64,000 nucleotides of DNA from Boesenbergia rotunda. Lineage: Eukaryota > Streptophyta > Magnoliopsida > Zingiberales > Zingiberaceae. Below, in pieces: positions 22,313 to 35,774 of the stretch; within the stretch, counting starts at the first letter, position 1, and each line of letters begins with the position of its first letter. The position numbers and the translations under genes were made by a program. Under the pieces are notes generated by a model. The model saw only the letters and a list, made by a program, of their open reading frames with translations. It ran no database searches and was not told the DNA's origin. The stretch lies in NCBI GenBank assembly GCA_024364735.1, contig JAGFNQ010005674.1, positions 307,900-371,899 of the forward strand, read 5' to 3'.

Positions 22313-23824
22313 ATGTCTGAAGGCACGGAACACTCATCTTCCTTAGCTCTCCTCCACCACCGCCATCACCTCCCGCAGCAGCAGCAGCCGCCCGCATCCC
22401 CCTCTGTTGCCGGCGCCATCGTCCGCGGCTATCGCAAGGGCAACTGGACCCTGCACGAGACCCTGATCCTCATCACCGCCAAGCGCCTCGACGATGAGCG
22501 CCGCGCAGGCGGGTCGTCGTCCTCCTCCTCCGCCCACTGCTCCCCCTCAGCCTCCGTCTCCGCCACCGCCGCTCCCGTGCCCAGGTCGGCGGAGCAGCGG
22601 TGGAAGTGGGTAGAGAACTACTGCTGGCGCAACGGGTGCCTGCGGAGCCAGAACCAGTGCAATGACAAATGGGACAACCTCCTTCGCGACTACAAGAAGG
22701 TTCGCGGCTACGAGGCTCGCGTCGATGCCTCCGCCGGGGAGCTACCCTCCTACTGGGCCATGGAGCGACACGAGCGCAAGGAGCGCAACCTCCCCACCAA
22801 CCTCGCCGCCGAGGTGTTCGAGGCATTGACCGACGTCCTCGGCCGGCGCACCGCCCGGCGAGCCAACGCCGCCGCTACTCCCGTCTCCTCCCTCCCTCCG
22901 CCCCCTCCTCCACCGCCCTCTCCGCCTCGACTGCCGCAGGATCCTATCAACCCTACGGCACCACCATCTGTTCCGGCGCCGGTGCCGCCGCCAGCGCACC
23001 CATCCGCTTCTGGTACGCCTCCTTCTCCCATTGATACATTACTCCAATACATTATTCTCAATCAAAACCAAATAAAAAAAGGATTTTGCTGCTTCTCACT
23101 AGCGATTTCTAATGTTTCAAAGATCAAAATATAGCATGAATTTTCTTTTTTACCATTGAATTATATAAACTGTCCTGCTGTAAAGCTGAGCAAGCGTTGC
23201 AAATCTGATTCCGTTTAATTAATAGAAAAGTGCAAGATAAAGTGCTGATTGGCTTTCGGATTAATCTTTTCAGAGTTAAAAATGAAATGAACACTTGTCT
23301 AAAGCTACGTTTTATTATATGTTTTGGTGCGCGTTTGAATCTACAGTGCGTTGCTATTAAGAATCTGACCTTCATTTCAGCTCGATCTTGCTCAATGATT
23401 CTCATCGATCTTCGTAAAGTTGCGGTCTTTTTGAACTGTTACGTGTCAAAGAATCGATTTTTCTCAGCATTGTTTAATAGTTGTTGCTCTGAATGCAGGG
23501 GAGATGTCGTCCGGTTCGTCGGAGTCGGAGGAGAACGACGACGGAGCGGGGACAGCGGAGCCAGAGGCGAAGCGGCGGCGGCGACTGGGTTCCAGCGTGG
23601 TGCGGAGCGCAACGGTGCTGGCCCGCACGCTGCTATCCTGCGAGGAGAAGCGGGAGCAGCGCCACCGCGAGCTGGTGGAAATCGAGGAGCGGCGGCTCCG
23701 GCTGGAAGAGGAGCGGACGGAGATGAGGCGCCAGGAATTCTCCGGCCTCATCTCCGCCGTCAACAACCTGTCCAGCGCCATCCACGCCCTCGTCGCCAAT
23801 CAGCGCAACGGAGATCACCGGTGA
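22313..23824 (+). CDS. Trihelix (GT-type) transcription factor, two exons
   Basis: The model is join(22313..23012, 23499..23824), 341 aa. The 486-bp intron starts GTACGC and ends GCAG, and the junction is in phase. ATG 22313 is chosen because upstream in-frame codons lie in a CT/GA-rich leader. The Myb-like trihelix spans about residues 40-130, with the tryptophans at 45, 98 and 120 (GNWTLHETLILI; EQRWKWVENYCW; NQCNDKWDNLLRDYKK). A Pro-rich segment (about 194-233) and an acidic patch follow. A highly charged helix (EEKREQRHRELVEIEERR), probably a dimerising coiled coil, precedes the end. It would bind GT-element DNA in the nucleus. The layout resembles the ASR3/SH4-like branch of trihelix factors, but I cannot place it more finely. 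GC is very high in exon 1. A 21-residue Ser/Ala insert lies between the first and second helices. Confidence 0.9.
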
Positions 23825-25802
23825 ACCGAACCGGACCGGCTCGATCGGTTCTTGAACGCCGCCGACTTGGAATCGTGAGGGGTTCGGTTGTAAATAAATG
23901 GCCTTAAAGAGGGTATCCATTTTTTTATTATCTGTCACGTTTCGAATGACGTGACACGATACCCGCTACTTGATTCGTACCTTTGATGGGCCACCACTGC
24001 CGTACCATTTAAATCCCAAGGAAAACATTAATTTCATTTTCTAAAAATGAAAAATATTAATTAAAAATCTAAAAGGCGAGACGGCGACTGTTGCGGTCAA
24101 AGTGGGATCCGTGGCTGTCAGTGTGTTGCTTCGGGTGGACAAAAGTGCCCCTGGCGCATATGCTCATTTACAGAGGCACCAGGAGATTTCATCCAGCGAA
24201 AGGGACGGCTGGATTTGTCGTCTTCATCACTTACGGTCAATTTCGTCACCCTCTAAAGGAGCTGGCAGTCATTCGCTGGACCCGCCTCATCTTTCGCCGT
24301 TACTTCCACTCACAACCCGAATACCCACTATTTTATTCTGCCAGAGCTCATGGGGTCCAGTTTCGGGGTTGGGTAAAAAGTGGAGCGGCTCCTCATCCAA
24401 AGAGTAGCTGGCGGGCTGAGCTCCAATTGGCTGTAGTTCCGGTCAAAGGCCAGATTTGACCGGTCCCCTAAGATCACAAAATAATATGTTTCCGGAAATG
24501 CCCCCTGTCAGGCCCGAAATCCCCATTTCACCCCTCTTCTGCTGCTGCTGCTGTATCTCGTCCTCGTGTGACTCACCGACACGTATCCCGCGTTTCGCCC
24601 GTGTTGTCCTTGTAACGGCAAACCGATTGCGATGGAAACGGTAACGGCGGCTGCTCTTTTTGGTTTTTGTTTCCTTTCTTGCTTGCCACTCTCCACAATG
24701 ATGAAGAAAACAGGCTCGTGAATTAGCCATTGTACGGCAACTGTTGCCGAATCATGACGGCCTTTTTCTTCCTCTCCAACAGTGGATTCGACATGCCATC
24801 TGAAATCCTTCTCCTTTCCCTTATTTTTTTCATATATACTCACTTTGGAGGTGGAAGTTGATGCAGCACTCAGATGCTCCTCGCGTGAATGGAATCAAAG
24901 AGTACTGCAGAAAGTTTCATCTAAGGTCCCTACTTTACACGGACACTTTAGTTACAGTAACTCAATTATCATTCCCTCAAAAATTCTAACGTATAAACTA
25001 TTACAAAAGAGGTTTGGATTGGTAGTGCAGTAAGATGATGATGTGTGTATTGCATACGTTGCATGGGCAATGAATTGAAGACAGCGAGTGGTTGCTCTCT
25101 GTTCATTGGCGATGGATTGAATGCATCAACTAGGTGAAATAATGAGGGTGATGGAGGAGAAGAGAGTTTGGTGGCGGGTGAGCAGGACAGAAGTCAGAAG
25201 CAACAGAGGCAGCCGGACACACCACAACACAATGATGGCCGGTCTCCTCAGTCAATCTGACAGTCAAACTCCACTCCAAACAATTAAAAACACCAAGATC
25301 TCATCTTACCTTTTCAACAACGTATAACCTCTTTTGACAGTTTCATGGCTTCAGAAATGATAAATAGGGTCTTATTAGCTTCTGGGGAGACCGAGATTCC
25401 TCTTTTGGAGTGGGTTACACTGAACAATGCCTGATTATATCTTTCTCAGTTGCACAGCTAATGCAGCAGCTACAAAATTGTTGACTGGATGTAGTATAAC
25501 TTTGTGGAAATGCTGCCTCTTTTTCAGCTCTGGACATTGAAGTACTTCTTTCTGTTATTCTTAAATGCAAGTTCAAATTGAGAAATTTATTTATCAGATT
25601 ACTTTCCATGAAGTGCCATGCCTGAGAAGAATATGTGGATTAGCAATACAAGCAATGCAGCATTTCCTGAGCAAGTAAGAGAGTTATTCCTTGTATCACC
25701 TCAACTCTGATCTCAGCTTTATGAATTGAATTAAATATAAATACATATAAATATAGTTGGTTTTCCTCCTCTAATTTTGAGGAAAGACACATCATAACAA
25801 AT
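23825..25802. other. Intergenic between the trihelix and PILS genes
   Basis: The region from 24080 to 24760 is less AT-rich and has open frames of up to 122 codons on both strands, but with no recognisable domain. The two flanking genes converge, so this is shared 3' DNA. No terminator motif is called. Confidence 0.5.
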
Positions 25803-27770
25803 CTAAGATAAGATCCACATGAATACTGCAGACCAGAATGTCAATGCAATTGCTGCAATCAGATAAGTCCATAGGAAGATTACAGATGACTCCTCTTGGC
25901 CAACATCAAATAACTGAGTCATTGTAGCTGCATAAAAATTCAAACAACATCAACTTTTTCAGATATTCATTGTAGAAAATGTTCAAATATTTTTCAATCG
26001 ATCTGACTGTACCAATGTTCATGGCCGGTGGCAGAGTAAACTGTATCATTAGCACATAACGATACAACGGGTCGTAGGTCACGAATCCTAGTTCATATGC
26101 TGCTTGTACAATAGCGATCCCGATCAACGGAAGGATCACATATCGAACACAAACAATCGCAAAGATCACCATAGGTTTAATGCTCGACTTGCGTATTCCT
26201 GCATAGGTTTCCAGGTTTTAAGTGGATATTCAAACCATAAAGTATTACAAAAGGGTGTTTAAGTTAGGCTTTACCCCTAGTCAAGTTTCCACCAAGAATG
26301 AGAGTGATGCAGGGTACTGTGCCATCACTGGATCAATCATATGAACGTGTCAGAAATGATTTGTTACTCGACAAAATTATAGATAAAATAACTAAGAGAA
26401 AAAAATAGCTACCCTAGTAGTTTGATGGAGTCCTGCACAACTTTGAGTGGTGCAGTAGAACCTACGAAAAGAGACTTCAACCATGGCACTGCTCCAACAA
26501 TGAATCCTATAATCTGAAATGGATCAACAATTTAGTGCTACCTTGCAAAATTAATTAACATATCCTATTCATACTAGTTCGAGAAAAAGCTATTCACCGC
26601 AGCAAGAGTTGGTGGTGCCAACAATTCTTCAACGAGATTGTGCAGAGATTCTTTCATTTTGTTCCATAAGTTCATTCCTTTATCAGGAACGCTGCTACTG
26701 TTTAATAATGGAGTTCCCTGCAATGCATCACAATTTAAAGAAAGAATTCAAATGCCGATCTGCTTAATTTTCAGTGTCTTTTTTCCTATGAATGCCACTT
26801 ACAAGTTGGGTTTCTGCTACTTCCTCCTCTGATTTTACTGTCACTGGCAGGATGTTTTGAGTTGTAGAGGCTCCTTGACCACCTTCCTTCATGGTATTAG
26901 CTTCGTTACTGGTGAATCTATGGGGTTCTGACTGGTTCCCATGGAACACTTTACCATCTTTCTTGATCAGACTGTAAGTGTATGTCCAGATGTAGAAGCC
27001 TCCAAGCTGCATTATGATGCTGTTCATAGAACTTCATCCGACACCGTGATTAAAGTTTTAAATGAAGGTTTTACCGCCATGGAGAAGGAAACATAGGAGA
27101 GGCCACGAGCACTGCACATCGCCTGGTCGCCGAACGGATTGCCTTTCTCCGAGCAAACCGCTGGGATGATGATCAGCATCAGATTGCCCAAATTACCTGC
27201 ATTGAGACAGTATTAAGGATCAGTACCAATTTTCACTGCACCGTGTGCAAATTGAGGCGTGAAGGATTACCTGAAGAACATGTAGCCATTACAAGGCCTT
27301 CGAGATGCCGCGGCGGCTTCAAGATTTTGGCAACAATCCAACCAAGAATTCCTCCGAACAGGAATATAATCCCAAGATTGACCGGCATGAACCACCTTCA
27401 CGAGAGAGAACTATGTCAGTATAATTGATTTCTGAAGGACGAAACTTTAGCTGCTCAGAAACATAACTTTGCATGCATACCAAGATATGATTTCTTCTAA
27501 AGTCACAGTTTTCGATAGACTGGCAAACATCAGAGATGGCGTGAAGGCCGTAAACACGATCTAGTGAAAACATAACATGGCGAATCTAAAAAAAAAAATC
27601 ATGAAAAATCCAGTGTTAACGATCGATTGAATTACCTTGTTCATGTCTTTCCGAGCAGTGGCATGGAGTGTATTACTGTAACCTGATGCAAGATAGGCCC
27701 CCAGCATCCCTATGAGAAGAACCTGCATGATTGGTGCAGAAGCCACGAGGAACAATGACCAAATCCCCAT
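25803..27770 (-). CDS. PIN-LIKES (PILS) auxin transport facilitator, ten exons
   Basis: The model is complement(join(25803..25927, 26013..26198, 26275..26327, 26413..26513, 26598..26717, 26803..27006, 27075..27196, 27271..27395, 27481..27560, 27636..27770)). All introns are GT-AG and the sum is 1251 bp, 416 aa with no stop. The N-terminus (MGIWSLFLVASAPIMQVLL), the EEIISWWFMPVN motif, SSGNLGN, the FSMALGGFYIWTYTY segment and the C-terminal LFDVGQEESSVIFLWTY helix are hallmarks of the PILS family. The protein has about ten membrane helices in two bundles. A hydrophilic loop (about 165-240, exons 5-6) separates them. PILS proteins sit in the ER membrane and control nuclear auxin availability (family knowledge). 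No lesion is seen, so the gene looks functional. Confidence 0.95.
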
Positions 27771-29640
27771 CTTGTTCCTCCACCCTCTGAAATCTACACA
27801 CCTTCACCTTCTTCCCCTGCTACATTACAGATACTTCAGTCCATCAAGTTAGACGAATTCAAGAATTTGTGATTTGTTTTGTTATCATTACATCGTCTTG
27901 TTGCTTGGATCTATAATTAGGGAACTACAACTGCTGAGATTGGTACTGGATGCATCCACTAATAGGAGTGCATCGTCCTAATATTATGCTAACTCAAAGA
28001 CAAGAACAAAATTTGAAAGTGAACAAGAAATCATCGAGATTTAAAAAGACAGAAAAAAGCGTATTGAAAACAAAGCATCCTAGGATTCAAAAAGACAGAA
28101 AAAAGAACTAGTTTCTGCAAAAACAAAACATATATGTGTGTGTGTGTGTGTGGTATGAGAGAGGGAGAGAGGAGAGACCTGGAAAAACTCGAGGAAGAGG
28201 CTGTGGCGGTTGTCTCCAGAAGAGTAGGAGGGAAAATATAGAGAGGAGAACGAGTGGCTTTGGTGGTAAGAAGGAGATAAATTAATGGGGAACCTCATTT
28301 TTGTAGAAGTGATTGACAGATAGATTTAGGCAAATCATTTCTATCAGTAAATACTTAATATTAATAGGCCAGCATTGACAATGGAATGATAATTTTTTTT
28401 TAATTCGATGAAAAATTTGATATCAAATTTAAGTGGAAAAGAATATGAAAAAAAAAATTATATCCGATTAAATAATCTAATATTTAGATATGAATATTTG
28501 ATCTAAAAATATAAATGAAAATTAAATACTCATAGATATGAAAATCTATTCATTGCCATGCTAATAGACAGCGACTGTCTCATGCATATCCATGCATCTG
28601 ATCTGAGTCAGAAAGCCACATGCCCTTTGATTGAAGGAAACTAAAGCTGGCAGTACTATAATTCTTGTGGTGAATTGGAATGGAATGGAATTGTAATTGG
28701 AATTGAGTTGCCATGGCAGCCATGACTCATGAGGATAGCTTTTACTGCTCTGGCTGGCTTTTGGTTTTCTGAAAATAATTTATTTGATTCTATTGGGAAA
28801 GAGTGAAAATAGAGCTTAAAATATAGAATAATCGATCTCTATTAAAATTGAAATATGAGAAGGAAAAAAAAAATCTATACAAAGAATACAAAGATAGTTT
28901 ATTCTCATTCGAGTGTCACGTGATATATAATTATGTCTGCCCGGGTTGACAGATCGATTTGCAGACTCGATATTAGTTGATTAAATCCCACTGGATCGAT
29001 TAGTAATATTATTGTACGGTAGAACAAGTATGCATCTTCCTAAGATATTTCTTACGTCAACCTTATAAGATGGATTGATGATTAATACATGAGTATTATC
29101 ATTATGAAATCTGAAATTAAATTCTAACAAAGTCAATATGTCCATCTTTTCCATACATTAATCATAACATCCAGACTAATAATTCTCATATTTTATCTCT
29201 TTTGTATTGACTCTGAGACGAATAGACGGAAATGCTAAGACGAACTATACGCTTTTGGCCACCATAAGATATTTCTTACGTCTCTTCAGTCAATGGCGTG
29301 CCATGTCCTTCTCAATTAAATAATATTTTGACTCATAAGGAGCTCATGTTACAAATCCAAATTTGTTGTCTACTACCCATCAACCATTGGATGGTTTTTG
29401 ATTTACGCTCTTGCTCAAAGAGCAGATCATCTGACTTGAAATCTGCAGAAGAGACCTTCACCAGTCCTGCATAAAAAATAATTCAGGCGGCAGCAGAAAT
29501 AATGATTGAGCACTTTGATGTCATCAGTGAGCTCATAGTAGTGTCTCGCCAAAAAATTTACAGTCAGCATTTTTTTTTATAATAATGGAACGCTACTTTC
29601 ATGTAATCAGTGAACTCACACTATTTAAAAAAAAAAAAAA
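27771..29640. other. PILS upstream region and intergenic DNA
   Basis: The region contains a (GT)n microsatellite at about 28132-28151 next to a GAGAGGGAGAGAGG stretch (28158-28175), which lies in the likely promoter or leader of the minus-strand PILS gene. The rest is AT-rich with no gene recognised. Confidence 0.55.
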
Positions 29641-30021
29641 TAATGATTGGGACAATGAATTTGGGACAATGAATAGGATAGTGAATGACGTGTAATTATT
29701 ATGTACACATTCGATCGCCGATCGGACACCACCGATGGTCTCTGATTATCGTTCTGAATCAAACTATACCTTCGGAGGACGGTGAACTCGTCAGGATCGT
29801 CGGCAACGGTGAACTTATCGAAATTGACGGTCAATGATGCGAGATCGCAATTGCGGCGATCCCCGACGGGTTCACCGTGCCCCCCAAGGTATAGTTTGGT
29901 TCGGGGCGGCGGCCGAAGGCCGCCGGTAGTGTCCGATCGACGATCGAACATGTACACAATAATTGCCACGTCATTCACTATCCCATTCACTGTCCCAAAT
30001 TCACTGTCCCTATCATCACTC
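29641..30021. mobile_element. MITE-like element with ~100-bp terminal inverted repeats
   Basis: The ends are inverted copies. The left end has GGGACAATGAAT, GATAGTGAATGACGTG, TATGTACA and TTCGATCG in order. The right end has the complements of GGGACAGTGAAT, GATAGTGAATGACGTG, TGTGTACA and TTCGATCG. An inner pair (complementary forms of the GGTATAGTTT segment, about 29765 and 29892) extends the fold. Length is about 381 bp with no coding role. The target duplication is not clear because of A/T runs at both sides, so the superfamily is open. Confidence 0.8.
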
Positions 30022-30530
30022 TAAAAAAACGCCTGGTACAATGATATAACGCTAGAATATTTTTTTATTTTTTAAAATATAATAAATTTTAATTTCGATA
30101 AATTAATGAATCAATTTTTTTTATCGATAATTGATTTAAAAATATTAGATTGATAGATTGTTTATTTATTATGAACGTCTCCTAATTTATTTTAATGGAC
30201 GAAGTAAAACATTCATTAGATTGTATTGGAAAGTAGTCGACGTAACTTGAAGTCAACTAGAAAAATTAAAAATTTCTTTCCTTTCAATTAAATATTGACG
30301 ATTTCCCAAAATCACATACTTGTTTTGCGTAAACCTAAAAGTGTCTTCATTTTTTGATTGATCATTTCATATATCCCTTTCCATTCTCTTTCTCATAATA
30401 CTTCCTTTTACTATTCATTCATAAAAAAACTGAATCAGTTTATTTTTTCCTAAAAAAATCTAATATCCTCATTGTCTCCAAGAGTTCACTTCCGGGGGCA
30501 GGCTGATGGCTCGTCGATCTTCATCTCGGA

Positions 30531-30760
30531 CACTATAAGAAAAATAGAGACTAGTGATGAAAATCATGATCACAATAATTTAGGTTGCCAAGGCATTCAG
30601 CGATGGAATTCAATTCTGTCTCTAAATTAGCGATGAAATTAAATTTTCATCGCTAAATTAATTAGCAAAGAAAATTAAATTTTATTTCTAAATTAGCGAC
30701 GAAATTAAATTTCTATAGCTAAATTTCTAATGATTTTATCATATAATCGGTAATTTTATT
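30531..30760. mobile_element. Terminal fragment of a CACTA transposon
   Basis: It begins CACTATAAGAAAAA, the typical end of plant CACTA elements. Within 230 bp there are repeated subterminal-type motifs of the form TTAGCGATGAAATTAAATTT in both orientations (about 30600-30720). I found no matching opposite end within the next kilobase, so it is probably a truncated copy. Confidence 0.6.
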
Positions 30761-31803
30761 ATAAATTTTAATATTTAAAAAATTTGTATATAATTACAAT
30801 AGTAATACAATCAACATCAACTCCAATCAAAATAAGATCAACACTAGTTATCAATATCAACCAATATCAACGTTAATCGAAATAATATTATTAAGGACAT
30901 CCAAATATACACAATTACAATTTCAATACTAATCAAAATTTAATTTACTAAGAAAATTCAAATGTACAGAGACTGATCAAAATGTTATTAAAAGTACTAT
31001 ACATTGAGTTTAAGGATATTAATCAAAATCTTCCTTGTTAACTACATATGTCTCAATTTGTTGTCCAATCTTCAAAGTTTCAGCAATTCTTTATGGATTT
31101 TCTCAATTTGCAATTGTACATCAGCAAATTCCCTTATCATTTCCTCGTTTCCTTAGTTCCTCTAAAAGTGGTGCAACAGCTCCTCCAGAAAAGCAACAAC
31201 TAATTCCCACATTGTTGTCCAACAGTTAATTAAAATAAAAAGTTGAATTATTTTGCAGAGATTGCTTGTATTGAGATTTCTTTCATTTATCATTAATCTA
31301 AAAATAAAACAAGCGTGCGATTTATAATATGGTAGGGCAATCAACAATTCTCAAGGCAATAAATGCAGTAATATAGACTTTATTGTTAGAGAACACTCAT
31401 TAACCTATTCTAAATGTAAACATTAGCATTAGCTATGTCAAGTTCGAATTTTATCAAGAAGGGGTAGAGATTTGAGAGGTAAATATCTTAAATACAATGT
31501 TAACATATTTACATACCAATTTTTTTTCTCTTTGCTTCTTCTTTCTAGCCTTCAAGGATATATCAAGAGGTAAAAGATAAAACAAAAAGATAGAAATTTT
31601 CTTGTATCATTTTCATTGAATCAGAAAACTATATAAAGAATACAAATGTTTAATTTTGGAAACTAAAATATTATAAGAAATTTATAACAGAATATAAATT
31701 ACCATAACTATAATATTTATAATTTTAAATTACAAATCAAAATCACATCTTTATTTGTATCTGATTATCCAATAATCACTATCAAATCTTTGTATCTAAT
31801 TCT
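30761..31803. other. AT-rich spacer, nothing recognised
   Basis: Short open frames (31035-31229 plus, 31162-31347 minus) have no family resemblance. The stretch may be interior sequence of the CACTA fragment. Confidence 0.5.
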
Positions 31804-32956
31804 CTATATGCCCCGCAAGATAGAGCTCCGGGAGGAGAGACCTATCGTGGTTATTAACTGTTGGAAGCGTATGCGGGGTAACGGTTTGGTGAGAGCATTT
31901 GCTAGGCAATCCTTATAAGACACATGTGTGACTCAAATATCACCATTCTGAACTTGTTCACGAATGAAGTGATAGTCAAGAGTCATATGTTTTATACGAG
32001 AGTGGAGCACTGGATTATAGTATAGATTGGTGGCACTCACATTATCATAGTAGATGACTGGTTTTTGGGAGGAAGATAAGCCAAGCTCATCGAAAAGGGA
32101 AGACAAACAGTCCAGTGCGGCAATCATGGTCGCGACAAACGGATATTCTACTTAAGTAGAGGATCAAGTGATAGTGCGTTGTTTCTTCGAGCTCCAAGAA
32201 TTGAAATAGGATTTCGTCCAAGATAGACAATATACACGCTAGTGGAAATAAAGTCATCTTTGTTTCCAGCCCAATCGACATCTAAGAAGCCATGTAAAGC
32301 AAGAGACGATTGACAATGAAGTAGAATGCCTTGATCAATGGTGTCACACGGGTATCTTAAAATGAGTTTGACAACATTCCAATGCTCATTAGTAGGACGA
32401 TGCATGAACTTAGATAACTTGTTAATCATATAAGCAATGCCAGAATGAGTAAGAGATAAGTATTGAAGGTTACCTACAGTACAATACTTAAACAGATCAA
32501 ACAGAACTATGTCGTCGTGAAGTGTAAGGATTGGCGTGGTAGATAGTGGTGTGGAAATTGGACAAGCATATCTCATCTTAGTCTAAGCAAGAAGGTCAAC
32601 AATGTAACGACGTTGAGAAAGTAACAAACCCACTGGATGAGGGACTACTTTGACACTAAGAAAATAAATTAAGGCGCCAAGATCCTTAAGAGAGAACCTC
32701 TTGGCTAGTAGATCAATAAAATGTTGAATAACTCTTGGGTCATTTTCAGTGATGATAATATTGTCAACATACACAAGAAGATATAGTGTGAAAGCTCTAC
32801 AAATATTGATGATAGAGAGAAGTATTTGCAGTGGAATTACGAAAGCTAGAAGTGATGAGAAACTGACGTAATTCATCGTACCAAGCACGAGGAGTGTGTT
32901 TGAGACCATAGATAGTCTTCTTCAATTTCCAAACATACTAAGGATAATCTGTAACA
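31804..32956 (-). pseudogene. Old copia pol remnant: RT and RNase H
   Basis: Read on the minus strand from 32956 down: the end of an RT fragment (KLKKTIYGLKHTPRAWYDEL near 32920-32870), the RT catalytic box as YVDN instead of YVDD (near 32765), KRFSLKDLG, then the RNase H region (DVDWAGNKDD near 32275; YYDNVSATNLYYNPVLHSR; DYHFIREQVQNGDI). The end is near 31804. Many stops and frameshifts occur. The remnant is split at 32957 by a Mutator-like element and continues at 38056. Confidence 0.87.
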
Positions 32957-33705
32957 ATAAAACTTCGGCAATTTACCAAAGGACGTACCTAAATATCGAA
33001 AATTACCAAAGGGCATACCATGGTTTCTATTTTACCAAAGGACGCAGGCCTTTATGTGAACTTCCTCTTATACCCCTCCTTCTAACTGCTGTCTTTCTCT
33101 TTCTCTCTCTCAGTAACAAATTTTGAGACGTCTGCACGTGCTTTTTCAGACTTTTATTTTAAAATAATATATTATGAAATTGGCGCTAAAAACGTAAGGT
33201 AAAAATTAAAAAAATATTTCAGTTAAAAATAACTCATCCAACGTGATTTAAAAATATAAATAAATAATTTTTATATTTGATTAATAAAAATTAATATATT
33301 AAATAATATTTAATAAATATATTAATATATAAAAAAAATTCAAAAAAAATGTATGCAGAAATAAAAAAAAGCGTAAAAAAATTTAAAAAAAACGTATGCA
33401 AAAATAAAAGAAAATCGTAAAAAAATTTCAAAAAAAATGTCTGCAGAAATAAAAAAAAAACGTGGGCCTGAAATCTACGCTGGGCCTGAAATATTTTATT
33501 TCAGGCCCACGCTGGGCCTGAAATAAAAATATTTCAGGCCCATTGTGGGCCTGAAATCATTTGATTCAGGCCCGACGTGGACTCAAATTTTTTTTCTATT
33601 TTAAAAATATATTAATATATAAAAAAACCTATCAAAACACTTAATTTCAAATTAAAACGCAGGGTCTGAAGTCACGCTAGGAGGGCCTGAACATAGATGT
33701 GATGT

Positions 33706-34844
33706 CCATCAGTGGGTTTTGGTCAAAACCCACTGATATTTCGAAACTACTCCTATTTGATTGGTGATATCTAATATATAGATGTTTGGACACCTAAAAC
33801 ATCATCTCCTACCTCTACCCTCTCTATTCATATGGAGTTTTCAGAAATCCAGATATGGGAGGTCCATCAGTGGGTTTTGGTCAAAACCCACTGATATTTC
33901 TAAACTACTCCTATTTGATTGGTGATATCTAATATATAGATGTTTGGACACCTAAAACATCATCTCCTACCTCTAACCTCTTTATTCATATGAAGTTTTC
34001 GGAAATCCAGATATGGGAGGTCCATCAGTGGGTTTTGGTCAAAACTCACTGATATTTCTAAACTACTCCTATTTGATTGGTGATATCTAATATATAGATG
34101 TTTGGACACCTAAAACATCATCTCCTACCTCTACCCTCTCTATTCATATAGAGTTTTCAGAAATCCAGATATGGGAGGTCCATCAGTGGGTTTTGGTCAA
34201 AACTCACTGATATGTCTAAACTACTCCTATTTGATTGGTGATATCTAATATATAGATGTTTGGACACCTAAAAACATCATCTCCTACCTCTACCCTCTCT
34301 ATTCATATGGAGTTTTCAGAAATCCAGATATGGGAGGTCCATCAGTGGGTTTTGACCAAAACCCACTGATGGACCTCCCATATCTGGATTTCTGAAAACT
34401 CCATATGAATAGAGAGGGTAGAGGTAGGAGATGATGTTTTTAGGTGTCCAAACATCTATATATTAGATATCACCAATCAAATATGAGTAGTTTAGAAATA
34501 TCAGTGAGTTTTGACCAAAACCCACTGATGGACCTCCCATATCTGGATTTCCGAAAACTCCATATGAATAGAGAGGTTAGAGGTAGGAGATGATGTTTTA
34601 GGTGTCCAAACATCTATATATTAGATATCACCAATCAAATAGGAGTAGTTTAGAAATATCAGTGGGTTTTGACTAAAACCCACTGATGGACCTCCCATAT
34701 CTGGATTTCTGAAAACTCCATATGAATAGAGAGGGTAGAGGTAGGAGATGATGTTTTAGGTGTCCAAACATCTATATATTAGATATCAATCAAATAGGAG
34801 TAGTTTAGAAATATCAGTGGGTTTTGACCAAAACCCACTGATGG
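33706..34844. repeat. 158-bp tandem units in mirror-image orientation
   Basis: Four forward units start at about 33706, 33864, 34022 and 34180 (period 158). Three reversed units end at about 34530, 34687 and 34842. The centre is near 34357. Each unit begins with CATCAGTGGGTTTTGG, itself followed by its complement. Units differ by only a few bases. The block would form a hairpin of about 500 bp per arm if transcribed. Confidence 0.93.
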
Positions 34845-35139
34845 ACATCACATCTATGTTCAGACCCTCCTAGCGTGACTTCAGACCCTGCGTTTTAATT
34901 TGAAATTAAGTGTTTTGATAGGTTTTTTAATATATTAATATATATTTAAAATAGAAAAAAAATTTGAGTACACGTCGGGCCTGAATCAAAAGATTTCAGG
35001 CCTAACGTGGGCTGAAATAAAAATTTCAGGCCCACGCTGTTGATGCAGTCTGGCCCTGATTATTGTTTTGGTGTTGACAACGATTTTAGTTTAGGTTGAT
35101 CATGTTGATTATGATTAAGTCCTGATCGGGGATCAGGCA

Positions 35140-35770
35140 TGGTATGGAAAATCCTAGTCTGGAGGGCTAGGTGATGGAAGGCTAGGTGTTTGGAAAAGTC
35201 CTAGCTTGGAGGGCTAGGTGTTGGAAAAGTCCTAATTCGGAAGGGTTGGGTGAAAAGTCCTAGCTTGGAGGGCTAGGTGAAAAGTCCTAACTTGGAGGGT
35301 TATGTGCAAATTCCCATCCTGGAGAATTAGGTGAAAAAGTCCTGGCTTGGAGGGTCAGGTGCCTAGCTTGGAGGGCTAGGTTGGATGATGTTCTAACTCG
35401 GAAGGGTTGGGTGAAAAGTTCTAGCTTGGAGGGCTAGGTGAAAAGTCCTAACTTGGAGGGTTAGGTGCAAATTCCCATCCTGGAGAATTAGGTGAAAAAG
35501 TCCTGGCTTGGAGGGTCAGGTGCCTAGCTTGGAGGGCTAGGTTGGATGATGTTCTAACTCGGAAGGGTTGGATGAAAAGTCCTAGCTTGGAGGGCTAGGT
35601 GAAAAGTCCTAGCTTGGAGGGCTAGGTGAAAAGTCCTAGCTTGGAGGGCTAGGTGAAAAGTCCTAACTTGGAGGGTTAGGTGCAAATTCCCAACTTGGAG
35701 AGTTAGATGGAAAATCCTTGGCTTGGAGGGCTAATGTGGATGGAAACTTAGCTTGGAGGGCTGAGTTTGA
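35140..35770 (+). repeat. CTAGCTTGGAGGGCTAG stem-loop array
   Basis: More than fifteen units of about 20-28 bp are spaced by GTGAAAAGT-type linkers. Stems vary together: CCTAGCTTGGAGGGCTAGG, CCTAACTTGGAGGGTTAGG and CCTGGCTTGGAGGGTCAGG. A block of about 170 bp is also duplicated (about 35220-35390 and 35390-35560). Confidence 0.9.
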
Positions 35771-35774
35771 GTCC

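Noticed and set aside
22473..23061. Several long antisense frames over the trihelix gene
   Set aside because: The GC-rich sense exon creates long open frames in all phases. The trihelix motif and the in-phase intron fix the real one.
24091..24843. Overlapping frames of 95-122 codons between two genes
   Set aside because: No domain or splice pattern was recognised, and frames exist on both strands at similar lengths.
35140..35770. Regularly spaced repeats reminiscent of a CRISPR array
   Set aside because: The genome is a plant nuclear one, the spacers are themselves repeated, and the block is part of an LTR with a TSD.
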